Below are positions 17,522-26,180 of a stretch of DNA of 64,000 nt, piece by piece. The notes below the pieces were generated by a model. That model saw only the letters and a list, made by a program, of their open reading frames with translations, ran no database searches and was not told the DNA's origin. The first letter of the stretch is position 1; the number at the start of each line of letters is the position of its first letter. Position numbers and translations under genes: made by a program. The stretch is from an uncultured Aquimarina sp. Its GTDB lineage: Bacteria > Bacteroidota > Bacteroidia > Flavobacteriales > Flavobacteriaceae. Location: positions 62,001 through 126,000 of the forward strand of contig CANMLL010000014.1 of the NCBI GenBank assembly GCA_947498775.1, read 5' to 3'.

Positions 17522-17542
17522 AAAAGTAGTGATTTTCGGTCA
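17522..17542 (-). promoter_or_regulatory. Candidate AraC operator, copy 2
   Basis: Minus-strand sequence TGACCGAAAA, one variable base, CACTACTTTT. It lies between the epimerase stop and the AraC start. It matches the site at 16265-16285 except at one base. Confidence 0.55.
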
Positions 17543-17561
17543 AAACCTTTATAAAATTACA

Positions 17562-18530
17562 TTAAGCTTTTTTATATAGTTCCTCTATTCCTTCTTTTAT
17601 AGATATTGCATTGGTGTAACCCAATTCTCTTCGCGCTTTGCTGTCATTTACAGAAAATTCTCTTCCCATTAATCGTATCATTATTGGAGCTACAGGTGGT
17701 TTTGATTTTATTCGGAAGGTTTTCCAGATGATATCTACGGTATTTGCAACAAAAGAAGCGACGGGTAATGGGATACTATCATTCCCAGGATCTATTCCTT
17801 GCGACCTTAAAATCGCAGTAAAGAAATCTCTCATAGGTCTGCGTTCCCCATCGGTTACAAAATAGGCTTCACCTCCTTTATTAGATTTTAAAGCAGCGAT
17901 AATGGCATTTCCCAAGTTTTTAATATGTACAGTAGAAAGTATTTGGTCTCCTTTGCCCAACCATTTCCATTTTCCTTCTACAGCCCGGGTAAAAATCTCT
18001 TCATAGTGATGATTATTATTTCCCCAAATTGCCGGAGGTCGCAGTGCTATGGTAGTAAATGATTTTGAATTCTCTGCAAGTACTTTTCTTTCTACAATGG
18101 CTTTGGTTTTGGGATAAAGAGCCTTTGGCAGTTCGAAACTGGCATCAATTTCTTTGGCATTGATGATAGGCGAACCTGCAATTACCGGTGCTGCACTGAT
18201 ATAAATGAACTTGTTTACTCCGTTTTTCTTGGATAGGGAAAGCAGATGTTTGGTAGCTTTTACATTGATGTCATAAAAGGTTTTCTTATCATAGGTAAAA
18301 CCCATATAAGCGGCCGAATGTACTACTGCACCACAATCCGATAAGGCTTCTTCAGTATTTTCTGATAGAGATACCAAATTATCTACTACGGGAATGGCAC
18401 CTAATTCGTCGACCTTTTTAGCAGATTTATCGCTCCTGGCCAGCGCATAAATCGTATGACCTTTTTCAATTAATAACGGAATTATATTTTGACCTACAAA
18501 CCCAGAGCCACCTGTTACAAAAATATTCAT
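17562..18530 (-). CDS. NAD-dependent epimerase/dehydratase (extended SDR)
   Basis: About 322 residues from the ATG at 18530, which opens directly into the Rossmann motif MNIFVTGGSGFVGQNIIPLL (GxxGxxG). The catalytic YxxxK is visible as YPKTK. FIYISAAPVIAG contributes the serine of the triad, and RPPAIWGNNNHHYEEIF matches the extended-SDR substrate region. The fold resembles 3-beta-hydroxysteroid dehydrogenase/NSDHL-like members, so a hydroxy-isoprenoid or sterol-like substrate is possible but not shown. An exact promoter box at 18545-18552 supports the chosen start over the ATG at 18590. Confidence 0.8.
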   Translation of the reverse strand: MNIFVTGGSGFVGQNIIPLLIEKGHTIYALARSDKSAKKVDELGAIPVVDNLVSLSENTEEALSDCGAVVHSAAYMGFTYDKKTFYDINVKATKHLLSLSKKNGVNKFIYISAAPVIAGSPIINAKEIDASFELPKALYPKTKAIVERKVLAENSKSFTTIALRPPAIWGNNNHHYEEIFTRAVEGKWKWLGKGDQILSTVHIKNLGNAIIAALKSNKGGEAYFVTDGERRPMRDFFTAILRSQGIDPGNDSIPLPVASFVANTVDIIWKTFRIKSKPPVAPIMIRLMGREFSVNDSKARRELGYTNAISIKEGIEELYKKA

Positions 18531-18544
18531 GATATTGTTTTTAT

Positions 18545-18552
18545 CAAATGTA
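18545..18552 (-). promoter_or_regulatory. Promoter -7 box TACATTTG
   Basis: Exact TAnnTTTG on the minus strand, 14 bases before the epimerase ATG at 18530. No TTG at the expected -33 position was found. Confidence 0.4.
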
Positions 18553-18610
18553 CTTTGTGTAGCGGCCTTATGATTAGCTCTAAAAGACAATTAATTACCC
18601 CTAAAAGCCA

Positions 18611-19561
18611 TTATGCTCTTATTTTAGATGGTAATATGTTGTAATGTTTCTTAAAGGCACTTGTAAATTTTGAAGGATGAGAATATCCAAGCTTGTAACT
18701 AATTTCTGAAACAGTATGAGATTTTTGTGCAAGCTCGCGATAGGCATATTGCATCTTTGCCTTTAAATGATATTGGTAGGGTGAAGTCCCAAAGACCTGC
18801 TTAAAAACATTTTTGAATTTTGTTAAACTCATAGCCGAAGTTTCGGCAAGATTTTCGATAGTTGGAGTATTGTTAAGTAGAGGATCACGTAGTTGCCCAG
18901 CTACCATAAAAAGGTTTTTAAGATCAGTTGGATTTATATTTTCAGCAGTATCCAGTGCTTCGCGACTAGAAAGTTTTTTGATAAATAACCCCAAAAAGTT
19001 AAGCAAATTTGAATGTTTTTGAAAAGTATTTGAAGAGGGGAGCAGAGTTTCTCGAAGGTAATTCTCAGAATTTAGATCTAGGTCTTCATAGATTAAATTA
19101 CTGGTAGAGATTACCTTCAAAATATGTTTAAGCTCTTCTTTATTTAAGTAGTGTTCTAGTAACGTTTTCGGGAATTTGACTAAAAAAATATTAAAAGGAA
19201 CCTGAACGGGGCTTATACTAGAAACAGAAGTGCCGGGTTTGTAAAATAACATTCCCGAAGGGGCATCACGTTGTATTTTTATGCGTTGCGTATTGACTAT
19301 TTTATCAACGGATTTTTGAGAAAGATTAATGTTTAATAAAAAATAGGGGCTATTCTCTGGATTTTCTGAAGCTGTTTGTATCGGTTGGTTTAATGTAAAT
19401 TGCATCGATACCAACTCAAGATTTCCATTAAAGGACATTTTTTTTGCTAAGCCAGTACCTAATTTTTCAGGAATTACAAAACTACCATCATTAACTTTTG
19501 TGCCCAATTGATTTGCAAATTGTTGTAAGATGTCTTGGTCTACTCTAATATTAAGTTGCAT
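18611..19561 (-). CDS. AraC family transcriptional regulator
   Basis: 316 residues. The N-terminal two thirds are an uncharacterised sensor region with the string RDAPSGMLFYKPGTS. The C-terminal AraC domain reads TIENLAETSAMSLTKFKNVFKQVFGTSPYQYHLKAKMQYAYREL to ISYKLGYSHPSKFTSAFKKHY (about 225-310). This layout is the PchR-like type often found in Bacteroidota. It is divergent from a small lipoprotein gene; the shared gap contains a direct repeat CTTTTAAGT that could be its binding site. It is followed by the epimerase gene on the same strand and may regulate it. Confidence 0.85.
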   Translation of the reverse strand: MQLNIRVDQDILQQFANQLGTKVNDGSFVIPEKLGTGLAKKMSFNGNLELVSMQFTLNQPIQTASENPENSPYFLLNINLSQKSVDKIVNTQRIKIQRDAPSGMLFYKPGTSVSSISPVQVPFNIFLVKFPKTLLEHYLNKEELKHILKVISTSNLIYEDLDLNSENYLRETLLPSSNTFQKHSNLLNFLGLFIKKLSSREALDTAENINPTDLKNLFMVAGQLRDPLLNNTPTIENLAETSAMSLTKFKNVFKQVFGTSPYQYHLKAKMQYAYRELAQKSHTVSEISYKLGYSHPSKFTSAFKKHYNILPSKIRA

Positions 19562-19606
19562 AGGTTAAATATAAACTAAAAACAGGATACCTTGATTATA
19601 CGCAAC

Positions 19607-19634
19607 CTTTTAAGTGTGAGATGATCTTTTAAGT
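19607..19634. promoter_or_regulatory. Direct repeat CTTTTAAGT x2, possible AraC half-sites
   Basis: CTTTTAAGT occurs at 19607-19615 and 19626-19634, nineteen bases apart. This is about two helical turns, the usual spacing of AraC half-sites. It lies in the divergent promoter region between the AraC gene and the lipoprotein gene. Confidence 0.3.
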
Positions 19635-19660
19635 ACAACGAAAATCAAAAACAAAGCATC

Positions 19661-20149
19661 ATGAAACTGTATTATATCCTTTTTATATGTAGTATTTTTT
19701 TATTTCCTTCCTGTAGTAACGATGACGATCAAGGCTCTAATAATAGGTCTAAGTCTTTAGTGTTTGGCTCTTTTGCAGGCGAATGTTTTGGAAATTGTTT
19801 TGATATATTCAGGATAGATAATACAAAACTTGAAGAAGATCGTGTGGTTGATTTTTTTACTCAGAATTATAGTTTTAAAGGTTCTTTTACTTTTTCAAAT
19901 CAGATGTATTTGATGTATCGAAATATTTTAAACGAAATTCCAACAGAATTTATTAATGGCGCTGATAAGACCTATGGATGCCCTGATTGTGCTGACCAGG
20001 GAGGCTTTTATTTTGAAGTAACTACTGCGGAAGGAAAAACAAAAAAATACATTGTTGATACTAATAATACCGATGATCAAAGTGCAGAAATCATTACATT
20101 TAAAAATAGAATTTTGGATCTTACTAAAGACCTTAAGGTAGTTAATTAA
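19661..20149 (+). CDS. Lipoprotein of unknown function
   Basis: 162 residues with a lipoprotein signal (MKLYYILFICSIFLFPSC, Cys18) and an acidic SNDDDQGSNN linker just after it. In Bacteroidota such a charged stretch can act as a surface-export signal. The mature part has four cysteines (AGECFGNCFD and YGCPDCADQ), which could form two disulfides. No family is recognised. It is divergent from the AraC gene and may be its target. Confidence 0.6.
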   Translation: MKLYYILFICSIFLFPSCSNDDDQGSNNRSKSLVFGSFAGECFGNCFDIFRIDNTKLEEDRVVDFFTQNYSFKGSFTFSNQMYLMYRNILNEIPTEFINGADKTYGCPDCADQGGFYFEVTTAEGKTKKYIVDTNNTDDQSAEIITFKNRILDLTKDLKVVN

Positions 20150-20276
20150 TCAGGTAGTTTGTATAATTTAGACAGGGATTAAAGTCCCTTCTCCTGGGTG
20201 GACATTGTGTAACAATGAGCCAACTGAAGAAAGAAGTTAGGATGAGCGGATTTTCAATTAAAAACCCTCACCTTAG

Positions 20277-20297
20277 TCCTCTCCCAGAGGGAGAGGA
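20277..20297. repeat. TCCTCTCCC-AGA-GGGAGAGGA palindrome
   Basis: Perfect nine-base arms with a three-base loop, between two convergent genes. This GGGAGAGG-type palindrome is of a kind common between genes in many bacteria. It could end transcription from both sides, although it lacks a T-tract. Confidence 0.5.
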
Positions 20298-20334
20298 AAC
20301 ATAATTTGATAAATAAGAAATTACTATTTCCTGA

Positions 20335-21045
20335 TTAATTAACCACTTTTTCTTTATAGTATCTATATAAATCTTCAGAAGAGGCACCCATCCATCTACG
20401 CATATGAATGTTAAAAAAATGATATTGAAGTCGAAAAACACCAATTTCTCTGTAGCGTCGGGCCGAAGTTATTACGTATTTTGGTATAATCACGAATTCT
20501 TTTAATGCAAAGAGCCGATCTACCAGTTCGTTGTCTTCATAAACAATGTAAGATTCGTCATAACCACCGATTTCTTCAAATAATTTTTTGGTGATAAATT
20601 GACTTTGATCACCACCACGACAGCGCTTACTTTCAAATTGCGTGAGCCAGCTTAAAAAGCGTAACCACCAGTGATTGTAATCAAATTTCATTCTGAAACA
20701 TCCTGCATTATTTCCTTTTTCAACTTCTTCTAGAATATACCGATCATAATGCTTTGGAGGATATGAATCGGCATGAAGAAAATACAAAATTTCCCCAGAA
20801 GCTACTTTTGCTCCAGTGTTTAACTGTATCGCGCGACCTTTTTTAGAACGAATCAGGGTAATGGTAATATCTTCAATATTTGATACTTGTTCTATAATTT
20901 CTTGAGACCCATCAATGCTGCCTCCGTCTACCACAATGATTTCAGAAATAGTATTCTTTGTGCTCGATTTTTCTATTAAATATGAAAGCAGCGTACGTAT
21001 TGTAGCTGCTTCATTTAATATGGGTATTATAATTGAGATTTTCAT
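20335..21045 (-). CDS. TIGR04283-family arsenosugar-associated glycosyltransferase
   Basis: 236-residue GT2-fold enzyme. The motifs are IIPILNEAATIRTLLSYL at the N-terminus, the nucleotide-sugar DGG (VVDGGSIDGS), GRAIQLNTGAKVASGEILYFLHAD with the metal-binding HAD, and DQSQFITKKLFEEIGGYDE. These are the features of the TIGR04283 rSAM/selenodomain-associated transferase that travels with ArsS and ArsM. It probably acts late in arsenosugar or arsenosugar-lipid formation. It is the most distal gene of the cluster, 71 bases downstream of the first DUF547 gene. Confidence 0.82.
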   Translation of the reverse strand: MKISIIIPILNEAATIRTLLSYLIEKSSTKNTISEIIVVDGGSIDGSQEIIEQVSNIEDITITLIRSKKGRAIQLNTGAKVASGEILYFLHADSYPPKHYDRYILEEVEKGNNAGCFRMKFDYNHWWLRFLSWLTQFESKRCRGGDQSQFITKKLFEEIGGYDESYIVYEDNELVDRLFALKEFVIIPKYVITSARRYREIGVFRLQYHFFNIHMRRWMGASSEDLYRYYKEKVVN

Positions 21046-21116
21046 TTTGGGATATTATACTGGGTAATAAATTTACTCAAATAAGTCCCCAATTGTTTTC
21101 TTTCTGCACTTTTGTT

Positions 21117-21866
21117 TTAGTCTACTGCAAACAATGCCGGGCTTGGTTCTGTTTGTTCATTTAGTCCCCAATCATATTTTCTATATCCTTTTTTCTTTTG
21201 ATCTCCGATTTTTACAGTAGCATAACGGTTGATGAAGTCTTTTACGTCTCCACCGTTTACTTTGAAGTCTTTTTTGTACCAGTTAAATAGTTGAGAAACT
21301 TTCACTACATTATCATTAATCGTGTTTCGCAGTGGGTCATTAATAAACTGGCTAGTTTGATGATCAAGAGCATTTTGAAGGTTATCACCAGTATAGGCTC
21401 TGTTCCAAACAATTGGGCATGAAATCGATGCACAATTGATAGCAAAATGAATTCTTGGGTCATCAAATTTTCTAAGAATCTTGTGCTCAAGATCTGCTAA
21501 GCTATACCATTCACTATCAATTTTGAAAAACTTTTTACCCCAAGGATCTTTAAGGTCTTTGATACTTTTAAGGGGGTAGCTATCCATAACAAGTTTTATA
21601 GTATATGCATTGTATGCATTAATCCAATAGGCCATCTTTTCTTCTCTAGTCCAATTTTCTTGAGGCGGGTTTTCAGAAAGTTGTTTGAAATATTTATATA
21701 ACTGGGAGCTATCTTTCATGAATCCGTCATAATTTACTTTTCCGTCATCGGAAACATTTAATATCAAAGCTTGATCCCAAGCACTATGATCAAATGTATT
21801 TTGCGCCTGAAGCTGACTAAAAGATAGTATAATAATTAAGGCTATTATAATTTTTGGAGCTTTCAT
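21117..21866 (-). CDS. DUF547 domain protein, secreted
   Basis: 249 residues with a signal peptide (MKAPKIIIALIIILSFSQLQAQ). The DUF547 core shows its hallmarks: KMAYWINAYNAYTIKLVMD (about 83-101), LKDPWGKKFF, LEHKILRKFDDPRIHFAINCASISCP (about 127-152), and GLNEQ at the end. The invariant H..INCAS..CP segment suggests a papain-like fold, but the activity of the family is unknown. DUF547 proteins recur next to arsenosugar genes. A paralogue with a long linker is the next gene upstream. Confidence 0.78.
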   Translation of the reverse strand: MKAPKIIIALIIILSFSQLQAQNTFDHSAWDQALILNVSDDGKVNYDGFMKDSSQLYKYFKQLSENPPQENWTREEKMAYWINAYNAYTIKLVMDSYPLKSIKDLKDPWGKKFFKIDSEWYSLADLEHKILRKFDDPRIHFAINCASISCPIVWNRAYTGDNLQNALDHQTSQFINDPLRNTINDNVVKVSQLFNWYKKDFKVNGGDVKDFINRYATVKIGDQKKKGYRKYDWGLNEQTEPSPALFAVD

Positions 21867-22220
21867 GTTTTTATTTTTTTTGAATCGTAACTACTTAACT
21901 ATTATTTGCTAATTGTATTGTTCTTTAAGTGAAGTTTTAGTAGCGAATCAATAAATAACCTTACAGTAAAAAAGCACCGTTTAGTAGAGATAGAGAAGGT
22001 TATGTTTTTTACAAACACAATTTTTTGATGCTATAATTTTGATATAAATAAATGTAAATCAGTATTTTATGGATATTGATAAGAACGCTGCTTGTTTTTG
22101 GAACCCTTGAGCCAGACCAGAGTATATTTTTTGATTTTTTATAAAAACTTTAACAATAAATTTGTGCGAAATAAGCCGCTTTTTGATCCAGAAAATGAAA
22201 ATATTTTAAAGAATGTTGAC
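21867..22220. other. Intergenic, 354 bases
   Basis: AT-rich gap between the two DUF547 genes. I see no exact promoter box, hairpin or coding frame. Confidence 0.4.
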
Positions 22221-23252
22221 TTATTCATTTAAATTCCAATCATATGCCATAAAACTTTTCTTTGCAGTTTTGTTAATAGTAACTTTGGAGTACTTATTTA
22301 AAAAATCTATCAAAGTTCCTTCTTTCTTGAAATCTTTTATAAACCATGAAAATATTTTGGATAGCTTTAATCGACTAGCTGTGATGGTGTTTCTTTTTGG
22401 ATCATTAACAAAAGTTATCGATAATTTTTCAAGTTCTTGATCTACATTTTGTGCGGTGAATGCTTTGTTTAAGAGAGGCGGACAAGAAAAAGAGGCGCAA
22501 TTGATCCCGAAATGTATTCTTGGATCTCCCATTTTTCTAAGAATTCTGTGTTCGATATCATTAAGAGTGTACCACTTTTTTCCTAATTTAAAGAATCGTA
22601 AATCCCAAGGGTTTTTAATGTCTTTGATACTTTTTACAGGATAATTGTCTATAATTAACTTCACTGTAAATGCATTGTATACATTCATCCAATATGCCAG
22701 CTTATCTTTTTTGCTCCATTCTTGGGATGGCATATTTTTGCTTAGCTCGTTTAGATATGATTTGAAGGCAACACGGTCTTGTTTAAAACCTTTGTAGTTT
22801 ACAGTTCCATCTTTTGATACATGTTTGCTCAACAAAACGTTCCAGGATTGATGCGTCAATGGTTTTGAAGCAGCTTTAGGTTTTTCAAGGAGTTTAGGGG
22901 ATTGAATTTTGATGTTTTTTTCCTCCTTTTGGATTTCTGTATCTTTTATAGGTCCTTCTGGAGCTTTTTCTTCTGTCGGGGTAGTACCTTTTACAGAATC
23001 TTTTTTTGTAGGGATGTTATTTTCTGAAGATTGAATTTGATTTTTATCTTCATTTTTCAGAGGTTTTGTTTCTTTGTCAGCTATCTCGGGAGCCTTTTCC
23101 TCGATAGGGATTACTACCTTTACAGAATCTTTTTTTTCTGAAGAGATAGTATTTTGAGGAGTAGTCACTTTTACAGTATCTTGTATAACTTGTTTATTTC
23201 CTCTACAAGCAAAAGACAAACAAATTACTATTATAATGAGTAGGTTTTTCAT
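22221..23252 (-). CDS. DUF547 lipoprotein with duplicated linker
   Basis: 343 residues. A lipobox (MKNLLIIIVICLSFAC, Cys16) is followed by a charged linker of about 115 residues and a C-terminal DUF547 domain (KLAYWMNVYNAFTVKLIID, RKMGDPRIHFGINCASFSCP). The linker holds two copies of a 43-residue unit, starting at K40 and K83, each with KKDSVK and EEKAPE. The linker would hold the domain away from the membrane. The domain is clearly paralogous to the downstream gene. It is divergent from the Old Yellow Enzyme gene. Confidence 0.78.
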   Translation of the reverse strand: MKNLLIIIVICLSFACRGNKQVIQDTVKVTTPQNTISSEKKDSVKVVIPIEEKAPEIADKETKPLKNEDKNQIQSSENNIPTKKDSVKGTTPTEEKAPEGPIKDTEIQKEEKNIKIQSPKLLEKPKAASKPLTHQSWNVLLSKHVSKDGTVNYKGFKQDRVAFKSYLNELSKNMPSQEWSKKDKLAYWMNVYNAFTVKLIIDNYPVKSIKDIKNPWDLRFFKLGKKWYTLNDIEHRILRKMGDPRIHFGINCASFSCPPLLNKAFTAQNVDQELEKLSITFVNDPKRNTITASRLKLSKIFSWFIKDFKKEGTLIDFLNKYSKVTINKTAKKSFMAYDWNLNE

Positions 23253-23687
23253 TCCAAATTACTTTTTAAGTTTAACAGGATAAATTTCCTGCCTAATAAA
23301 ATCTTGAAGGAAATTTTCACTCTCGTTAAATCCAATTTCGGTATCTCCTTTCATTAGTTGGAATATGATTGGTTTTATCATATAATTCCGCATACTTATT
23401 GTAATTCCAAAATTCGCGCCATTCTGTACATTAGGAGGTAATTATGTTGAAAATAATGCCATGTATTCTTCAGTTGCTACAATTTATTTCAAATTATTGA
23501 AAATGAAACTTTTCTGAATCATTTTCGAATGTAAAAGAACGAAAATTGCCGATAAAGCAAATTTTACGGATAAACAGTAAAAAACAAATACAAAAACATA
23601 GTTTTGTTAAATTTTTAACACATGAAAAATCTAATAGGTTGTAGGTTATAGAAGGATTATGTATCATTGCAATCGAACTATTTTGTT
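23253..23687. other. Divergent intergenic region, 435 bases
   Basis: It separates the minus-strand DUF547 gene from the plus-strand oxidoreductase. It contains an exact box TAGTTTTG at 23599-23606 on the plus strand, without a -33 TTG, which may serve the oxidoreductase. Nothing else is supported. Confidence 0.35.
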
Positions 23688-24905
23688 ATGATTAGTACAG
23701 AATTAAAACTTCCTTGTGGAGCCATATTAAAAAACAGATTGGTAAAATCTGCAATGACAGAGCGTATTAGTAATAGAAACTTTGAACCGGTTAAAGGGCA
23801 TGAACGATTATATGAGGATTGGGCCGATACAAGTGCTGGTTTATTAATAACGGGAAATGTAGTTATAGATCGTAAGCATTTAGAATCAGCGGGTAATGTT
23901 TGTTTTGATGATGAAAAGATGTTGCCAAAGCTAAAATCATGGGCGGCAGCGGGTAAAAAGAACGGAAATCATATTTGGATACAGATATCACACTCTGGCA
24001 GACAAACCAATCGCTTTGGAACCTCCAGACCTTTAGCACCATCTGAAGTACAGCTTAAGAAAATGGGACTCTTTGGTAAACCAAAAGCAATGAACGAAAA
24101 GGATATTGAAAATGTAATTAAGGGGTTTGTTAAGGCGGCTAGATTGGGTAAAGAAGCTGGATTTACAGGTGTACAAATTCACGCTGCTCATGGATATCTG
24201 CTAAGCCAATTTTTATCTCCCAGGACAAATATCAGAACCGATCGGTGGGGAGGAAGTATTGAAAACCGTAGTCGATTGCTTCTAACAATTATTCGCGAAA
24301 TTAGAAAAACGGTTGGAGCTAATTTTCCTATTGCCGTAAAGTTGAATTCTGCCGATTTCCAAAAAGGGGGTTTCACTGAGGAAGAATCGCTTGAAGTAGT
24401 GAAAATGTTGGACGAAGAAAAAATCGATGTACTCGAAATCTCTGGTGGAACCTATGAAAAGCTTGCTTTTTTCTTACTCAACGAAGAAGGTAATGAGGTA
24501 CAAGAAAGTACCAAAAGAAGAGAAGCATATTTTATTGATTTTGCAAAGAAAGTAAGAGCTATAAGCAAATTACCATTACTGATTACTGGCGGCTTTAGAT
24601 CCTATGATTTCTGCAATGAAGTTCTGAAAAATGGTGAAGTGGACTTGGTCGGTATGGGTCGTCCTTTTATTACCAACAGAGAGGATATTCCTAAATTTTT
24701 GAAAGGAGAAATCAAAAACCTGGAAAATTTAGTATTAAGAACAGGAATGAAGCAGTTTGAAGATGCCGCAGAAGGAGGTTTTTATGCCCGACAATTGATT
24801 CGATTTTCTAAGGGTAAAAAGCTTAAGGTCAATATGAGTCCGTTATGGTGCTCGATGTTTTTGATAATTTATGAATTTAGAAAGGCGATGGCCAAAAAGT
24901 TCTAA
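23688..24905 (+). CDS. NADH:flavin oxidoreductase (Old Yellow Enzyme family)
   Basis: 405 residues from the ATG at 23688 (MISTELKLPCGAILKNRLVKSAMTE). OYE motifs are KNRLVKSAMTE (FMN contact), IWIQISHSGRQ, GFTGVQIHAAHGYLLSQFLSP with the substrate-binding HAAH, and NRWGGSIENR-like DRWGGSIENRSRLLL. VGMGRPFITN binds the FMN phosphate near the end. The family reduces activated C=C bonds. It is the only plus-strand gene inside the arsenosugar region and overlaps the next, convergent gene by four bases. A role in arsenosugar chemistry is not shown. Confidence 0.85.
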   Translation: MISTELKLPCGAILKNRLVKSAMTERISNRNFEPVKGHERLYEDWADTSAGLLITGNVVIDRKHLESAGNVCFDDEKMLPKLKSWAAAGKKNGNHIWIQISHSGRQTNRFGTSRPLAPSEVQLKKMGLFGKPKAMNEKDIENVIKGFVKAARLGKEAGFTGVQIHAAHGYLLSQFLSPRTNIRTDRWGGSIENRSRLLLTIIREIRKTVGANFPIAVKLNSADFQKGGFTEEESLEVVKMLDEEKIDVLEISGGTYEKLAFFLLNEEGNEVQESTKRREAYFIDFAKKVRAISKLPLLITGGFRSYDFCNEVLKNGEVDLVGMGRPFITNREDIPKFLKGEIKNLENLVLRTGMKQFEDAAEGGFYARQLIRFSKGKKLKVNMSPLWCSMFLIIYEFRKAMAKKF

Positions 24906-26020
24906 CCATAAACTGAAGACAATACCTTATTAAAAGCAACAACTTCTTCTAGGGTACCTGTGCTAATCCTGCACCAATCAAAAAATGGAGGAAATGGTCT
25001 ACCTATTAGCACTCCTTTGTTCATCATTTCTTTGTGCAGGGTTCGTATGTCTTTTCCGGATTTGAAGAAAATAAAGTTGGTATTCGATTTTACATAAGGT
25101 AATTCCAGATTGTTTAATGTTTTATAGATCAATTCTTTTGCCTCACGAGTTTTTTGTAAACTGAAGGTATAGAATTCTTTATCATTTAATGCTTCTTTGG
25201 CTCCGGCAATAGCAAGTACATTACTATAGGCCACCATATTTCGTCGTAGTTTTTCTGTTAGTTCTGGTTTGGCAATTAAGTAGCCGATACGCAATCCTGC
25301 CATTCCATATACTTTTGAGAATGTTCTGGATACAATAACGTCTTTTTCTTGTTTTACCAGCGCTACCATTGAAGGATAATCGGGTTCTTCGATATAATCA
25401 TAATATGCTTCGTCACTAAATAAAATAGTCTTCTTACTAACTGCATCACAAAAATCTACAAGCTTTTCTGAAGGAAGAATGGTAGAAGTTGGATTATTGG
25501 GATTGCATAGAAAAACCAATTTGGTTTTTGAAGAAATTCGTTTTTCTATTTCGTTTACATCATGCCCTTTATTCTCATCAACAGGAACCCAGTTAATTGT
25601 TGCACCCCACTGTTTTGCATAGGTCATCATGGCAAGAAAAGTAGGTTGAGCAGCAATGATTTCTCCTCCACCAGAAGCAAAAGTAAGCCCGGTTACCTTC
25701 AATCCTTCTGTAGAGCCACCACATATAATAATATGATCTCTTGTTACGCCTTCTTTTTTGGCTAGAATTTCTGCTAATTCGTTTGCATATCCATATGGAT
25801 ATCTACATCCATGGTCAAATGCAGATTTCACAGCTTCTTGCACCTTTTTTGAAGGACCGTACGGATTTTCATTAGAACTTAGCCTAATAAGTTTTGAAAG
25901 TGGTCTTGGGTTAAATTTTACTACTTCTTCCAGAGTCAAGGCATTGGTCAAGCCCAATCCTCCAAATAAAGCAAAACTACCAGTTATCGAAGTGGATCTT
26001 AACCATTGTCTTCTATTCAT
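24902..26020 (-). CDS. Histidinol-phosphate aminotransferase-like PLP enzyme, Tat signal
   Basis: 372 residues of a class I/II aminotransferase. SSNENPYGPSKKVQEAV opens the domain, NPNNPTSTILP holds the conserved Asn, DEAYYDY the Asp, and SRTFSKVYGMAGLRIGY the PLP lysine. The N-terminus MNRRQWLRSTSITGSFALFGGLG is a twin-arginine signal, so the folded enzyme is exported. That is unusual for a histidine-pathway enzyme and suggests a periplasmic amino-acid or phosphonate substrate. It is read separately from the arsM operon, which ends at the hairpin at 26119-26154. Confidence 0.82.
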   Translation of the reverse strand: MNRRQWLRSTSITGSFALFGGLGLTNALTLEEVVKFNPRPLSKLIRLSSNENPYGPSKKVQEAVKSAFDHGCRYPYGYANELAEILAKKEGVTRDHIIICGGSTEGLKVTGLTFASGGGEIIAAQPTFLAMMTYAKQWGATINWVPVDENKGHDVNEIEKRISSKTKLVFLCNPNNPTSTILPSEKLVDFCDAVSKKTILFSDEAYYDYIEEPDYPSMVALVKQEKDVIVSRTFSKVYGMAGLRIGYLIAKPELTEKLRRNMVAYSNVLAIAGAKEALNDKEFYTFSLQKTREAKELIYKTLNNLELPYVKSNTNFIFFKSGKDIRTLHKEMMNKGVLIGRPFPPFFDWCRISTGTLEEVVAFNKVLSSVYG

Positions 26021-26118
26021 AATCTGAGTTTTAAGTGGTAAAGGAAACGACTCTTAAAGATAGTGATTAATTGATTATGAATATATTATAGTTATAAGTT
26101 AAAAAATTTATGAAACAA

Positions 26119-26154
26119 AAAAGTCAAAAACTAATCGTTTAGTTTTTGACTTTT
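26119..26154 (-). terminator. Strong terminator of the arsenosugar operon
   Basis: AAAAGTCAAAAACTAA (26119-26134) and TTAGTTTTTGACTTTT (26139-26154) are perfect 16-base arms with a four-base loop. On the minus strand six T follow. It starts 27 bases past the ArsM stop. Confidence 0.85.
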
Positions 26155-26180
26155 GAATTATAGTTAGTAAGCTATCGCTT

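Noticed and set aside
20161..20190. GGGATTAAAGTCCC as a terminator
   Set aside because: Only four-base arms and no T-tract; the better palindrome in this gap is at 20277-20297.
24902..24905. Four-base overlap of convergent stops as an antisense control element
   Set aside because: Tail-to-tail overlaps of a few bases are common in compact genomes and nothing further supports regulation.
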